Origin: an uncultured Verrucomicrobiae bacterium
GTDB taxonomy: Bacteria > Verrucomicrobiota > Verrucomicrobiia > Palsa-1439
Length of the DNA: 7,680 nt
Reading direction: 5' to 3'
Assembly (NCBI GenBank): GCA_937927265.1
Contig: CALBCO010000206.1
Location: 1-7,680 of the forward strand
Both the position numbers and the translations under genes were made by a program. Under the pieces are notes generated by a model, which did not search any database, was not told where the DNA came from, and worked only from the letters and a program-made list of their open reading frames with translations. This document shows positions 5,354-7,680 of this stretch, piece by piece. Numbering within the stretch: position 1 is the first letter of the stretch; each line of letters starts with the position of its first letter.

Positions 5354-5895
5354 AACGTCACGGCCTCAGAATGTCAGAGCGTCAGAGCATGGTGCCGCGA
5401 AAGCGGTACGGATACTTCCCCGGCTGCGATGTTTCCGCTCTTCGACGTTCCCACGAGCCGGCCGCCTTCACCTTGATTGAACTGCTCACGGTGATTCTGA
5501 TTATCATGGTCTTGGCGGGGTTGGTTGTGGGAACAGCCCGCTATGCGATGATCAAGTCGCATGTCAGTCGCGCACGGGCGGAGATCGCCGCCTTGGAGAT
5601 GGCTATTGAGAATTTCAAGGCGGATAAAGGCTATTATCCCCGAACCGGCTTTCCCCGGACTGATCATGTTAATAATTCCGGCACGTTGCTCTACCAACTC
5701 ACGGCTGGCCCGAAGAAATACTTCAGCTTTCGGGCTGGGCAGACCCAAACGGTTGCCGGCGTAGTTTGCATTGTGGACCCGTTTGGGATTCCCTACAATT
5801 ACTACACCAATTCAACGATGTTCGAACTTTGGTCCTACGGTCCAGACCAACAATCCAGTGATGCGGCGACGCAACGCGATGACATCAGGAACTGA
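5350..5895 (+). CDS. GspG-like prepilin-type (type II secretion/T4P) pseudopilin 1
   Basis: A 181-residue prepilin-like protein. A basic leader of 39 residues precedes FTLIELLTVILIIMVLAGLVVG (40-61), the hydrophobic helix that anchors prepilins in the membrane and packs in the pseudopilus core; the +5 glutamate is E44. The site reads PAA/F, so the -1 residue is Ala instead of the usual Gly. The helix continues as RARAEIAALEMAIENFKADKG (75-95). The C-terminal DPFGIPYNYY (143-152) and WSYGPDQQ...DDI (161-179) are the GspG calcium-loop-type features. Cleavage and N-methylation would be by a PilD-type peptidase encoded elsewhere. The unusually long leader and the overlap with the antitoxin stop are odd. 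The start is fixed by the GGAGG at 5337-5341. Whether it is a major or minor pseudopilin, or a pilin, cannot be told. Confidence 0.88.
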   Translation: MKRHGLRMSERQSMVPRKRYGYFPGCDVSALRRSHEPAAFTLIELLTVILIIMVLAGLVVGTARYAMIKSHVSRARAEIAALEMAIENFKADKGYYPRTGFPRTDHVNNSGTLLYQLTAGPKKYFSFRAGQTQTVAGVVCIVDPFGIPYNYYTNSTMFELWSYGPDQQSSDAATQRDDIRN

Positions 5896-5911
5896 GAGAA
5901 AGGAATCAACC

Positions 5912-6511
5912 ATGACGACGCGAAGCACTTGCCACCGGGGGGAAGGATTTACATTGATTGAGTTGTTGACCGTTATTGCCATTATTGTCGTGCTGGTGGG
6001 TTTGCTGTTCCCGGCCATCCAGGCGGCGCTGCGCAAGGCCGACATCGCACGGGCGCAGACGGAAGTAAATAGCATTGTGGCGGCAGTGAAAGCATACTTC
6101 ACCGAATATGGTAAATGGCCCGTGCCCGCCAGCTGGCAGGGGCAGCCGGATCAATTGAATCTCATTTCCACCGACAACAACCTCTTGATGGATGTGTTGC
6201 GTTCGTACACAAACAGTTACTCCGGTTCATGGAACGTCGGCGGTGCGCTCAACCCCCGATTGATTGTCTTCCTCGAAGCCAAAACCTCCACCAAAAGCGG
6301 CGACCCCGGTATTGATGAACGCGGCAGATACAACGATCCGTGGGGGAGGCCGTACGTGATCGGCATGGATTTGAATTATGACAACAATACCGATCTCGGC
6401 GCCCCGTATGGCATCCAATACGGCGTGGGTGTCGCTGTTTATTCCAAAGGGCCTGATGGGCAGACATGGAGCGGCTCCGGCAAAAACGACGACATCCTGA
6501 GTTTTCGGTGA
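5912..6511 (+). CDS. GspG-like prepilin-type pseudopilin 2
   Basis: A 199-residue prepilin-like protein with a short leader MTTRSTCHRGEG, cleavage predicted at G12/F13, and E17 at +5. The membrane helix is FTLIELLTVIAIIVVLVGLL (13-32), followed by the amphipathic KADIARAQTEVNSIVAAVKAY (42-62). The C-terminal part has LIVFLEAK (117-124), DPWGRPYVIGMDLNYDNN (142-159) and YSKGPDGQ...DDI (177-195), the same DPWG.PY / GPD / DDI pattern as GspG-type pseudopilins. It is therefore a paralogue of the preceding gene with a longer central insert. The ATG at 5912 has AAAGGA (5899-5904) 7 nt upstream; the frame stays open further upstream to 5771 but overlaps pilin 1. It lies 16 nt after pilin 1 and 3 nt before the next gene. 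Presumed inner-membrane or pseudopilus location. Confidence 0.9.
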   Translation: MTTRSTCHRGEGFTLIELLTVIAIIVVLVGLLFPAIQAALRKADIARAQTEVNSIVAAVKAYFTEYGKWPVPASWQGQPDQLNLISTDNNLLMDVLRSYTNSYSGSWNVGGALNPRLIVFLEAKTSTKSGDPGIDERGRYNDPWGRPYVIGMDLNYDNNTDLGAPYGIQYGVGVAVYSKGPDGQTWSGSGKNDDILSFR

Positions 6512-6514
6512 GCT

Positions 6515-7294
6515 ATGAAAGACAGGTTGAATCGAAATGCGCGGGTGGGGTGGGATGTTGGTTCGTTTACGTTGGTCGAAATGTTGGCCGTGTTGGGAAT
6601 CATGGCCATTCTGGTGAGCATCGGCGTGGTGGGGGTCTCGCGGCTGCAACAAGCGACCAAACTTCAAACCGCCACGAGCGGAGTCGTCAACGCTTTTCAA
6701 TTGGCTCGCCAGTATGCTATCGCCAACCGGGTCACAACCAAAGTGATTTTTTCCGTTGTTCCCAACGCGAATGGCACAAATGTTGCCCCGCCATTTACTT
6801 CCTACGCCGTCGTCGCCAAGGCCAACGGTGAAACAGGATTCAACATTACTTACCCCTCCAACGACAGCCAGTGGCAGGCGGTGACCAACTGGACTTATCT
6901 CACCCCATGGAAACGCCTGCCGGCGGGTGTCGTTTTCGATTTCACGTGGTGGAACTACATGGGCCAATGGGAGGAAGAACAAGAAAATTGGTTGACCCCT
7001 CCCCCAACCAACAGAGCCGTGCGGCTGTGCTACATCAATTTCCCCTCCAACAACACGGCAAACATCGAGAAAGTTGGTTATGTGCATTTCCACCCGACCT
7101 ATTATCAGATTTACAATGTCTTCCTCCGTGATGGTCACTTTGATCCGACGGGGCCGTTGACCGGCCCGAATTATGGACGCATCTTCACCCCGTCAGGCGT
7201 AGTGACCAGCGTCAATTACAGTTGCATCCGTGTTTCCTGGCCAACGGGCCGCATCTCCGTCAAGAAACCCGGCCAAATCACTTCTGACCGATGA
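6515..7294 (+). CDS. GspH/FimT-like prepilin-type protein
   Basis: A 259-residue protein with leader MKDRLNRNARVGWDVGS and then FTLVEMLAVLGIMAILVSIGVVGV (18-41), with E22 at +5. The following segment, TATSGVVNAFQLARQYAIANRVTTKVIF (about 56-83), is the GspH/FimT signature helix leading into the first strand, with the typical ARQ.AI..R pattern. The -1 residue is Ser rather than Gly. The rest is rich in Trp, Tyr, Asn and Pro and looks like an extracytoplasmic beta domain. At 259 residues it is longer than classical GspH (roughly 150-190). Minor pseudopilins of this type cap or initiate a pseudopilus. It starts 3 nt after pilin 2, with only a weak ribosome site. Its stop overlaps the next start (ATGA, 7291-7294), showing translational coupling. 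Confidence 0.85.
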   Translation: MKDRLNRNARVGWDVGSFTLVEMLAVLGIMAILVSIGVVGVSRLQQATKLQTATSGVVNAFQLARQYAIANRVTTKVIFSVVPNANGTNVAPPFTSYAVVAKANGETGFNITYPSNDSQWQAVTNWTYLTPWKRLPAGVVFDFTWWNYMGQWEEEQENWLTPPPTNRAVRLCYINFPSNNTANIEKVGYVHFHPTYYQIYNVFLRDGHFDPTGPLTGPNYGRIFTPSGVVTSVNYSCIRVSWPTGRISVKKPGQITSDR

Positions 7295-7680
7295 ATACGA
7301 CCCACACATCCCCTTCCCTGTTCCGGGCCGTCACCCTTGGGACATCCCCGCGCCTGTGCCGGCCGGGCGGGTTCAACCTGATCGAAGTGGTGGTCGCATT
7401 GGCGGTCGTTAGCATCGGTGTCATCTCCATCGTCGGGCTAATCCCCCAAGCCATGGAATCGGGCCGCAGCGCGCTCGACCGTACCATCGCCGCCACCATC
7501 GTCCAAGACTTGTTTGCCGACCGACGCAACATGGACTACGACGACTTGGCGAACGCACCGGCCAAGACGACGCTGTACTTCGACGCGGAAGGATTCCTGA
7601 CCGACACGAGCAACCTAAACAATCCGCCGTACTTTCGGGTTGTGGTTGAACTCGCCGACAAACGACGGCCTGATGGCGGT
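7291..7680 (+). CDS. GspI/PilV-like prepilin-type protein, 3' end beyond the window
   Basis: An open frame of 130 residues to the window edge. It starts with the ATG at 7291 that overlaps the previous stop by 4 nt. The leader runs to GG (26-27); cleavage is predicted at G27/F28, followed by FNLIEVVVALAVVSIGVISIVGL (28-50), with E32 at +5. The IEVVVALAVVSIGV form is characteristic of GspI/PilV-type minor pilins. It continues as IPQAMESGRSALDRTIAATIVQDLFADRRNMDY, with the helix then opening into a beta-rich region. It may also fit the Verrucomicrobia-specific 'Verru_Chthon cassette' pilin-like proteins, which I cannot test. No Shine-Dalgarno is visible, so translation probably depends on coupling. 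Confidence 0.85.
   Translation, partial: MNTTHTSPSLFRAVTLGTSPRLCRPGGFNLIEVVVALAVVSIGVISIVGLIPQAMESGRSALDRTIAATIVQDLFADRRNMDYDDLANAPAKTTLYFDAEGFLTDTSNLNNPPYFRVVVELADKRRPDGG

Noticed and set aside
5373..5388. Tandem GTCAGAGC duplication in the pilin 1 leader
   Set aside because: There are only two 8-bp copies, which is too short to distinguish from chance. It may simply be a small slippage event lengthening the leader.
5771..5911. Upstream extension of the second pseudopilin
   Set aside because: The prepilin leader and the AAAGGA ribosome site place the start at 5912. The extension would lie wholly inside pilin 1.
6227..7138. 303-codon minus-strand frame opposite pilins 2 and 3
   Set aside because: It is antisense to two clear prepilin genes, and its product shows no known domain.

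Overview
The window looks like chromosomal DNA from a member of the Verrucomicrobiota (PVC group), possibly a Pedosphaera/Limisphaerales-type lineage. This is an inference from three things: high-GC, weakly Shine-Dalgarno-dependent genes; a run of small 'FTLIE' pseudopilins; and two kinds of short GC-rich palindromic repeat that, from memory, are scattered widely through genomes of this group. No rRNA, tRNA, CRISPR array or transposase is visible.

Left part (1-4630, all minus strand). This is one tightly packed gene string read right to left: serS (seryl-tRNA synthetase), a small DUF6922-like protein, an AbiEii/AbiGii-type nucleotidyltransferase, tilS (tRNA-Ile lysidine synthetase), aroB (3-dehydroquinate synthase) and the start of an unrecognised conserved-looking protein that runs off the left edge. 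The gaps are 36, -52, 24, 13 and -14 nt, so they are probably co-transcribed. The housekeeping genes serve tRNA charging, tRNA modification and the shikimate pathway. The nucleotidyltransferase/DUF6922 pair sits in the middle like a toxin-antitoxin-style cargo. tilS carries a 66-bp inverted-repeat element fused in frame into its coding sequence.

Centre (4631-4770). This divergent intergenic region holds a dispersed-type hairpin repeat, a good sigma70-like promoter facing right, and a perfect 10+2+10 palindrome covering the -10 box of that promoter.

Right part (4771-7680, all plus strand). A BrnT-like toxin and a CopG/BrnA-like ribbon-helix-helix antitoxin come first. They are followed with no promoter-sized gap by four prepilin-like proteins: two GspG-like, one GspH/FimT-like and one GspI/PilV-like, the last cut by the window edge. 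The antitoxin stop overlaps the first pilin start (ATGA), with a strong ribosome binding site inside the antitoxin gene. The arrangement therefore reads as a single operon in which a toxin-antitoxin module and its probable operator head a pseudopilin gene set. That linkage is the most interesting observation in the window. No gene-free stretch exceeds 300 bases.
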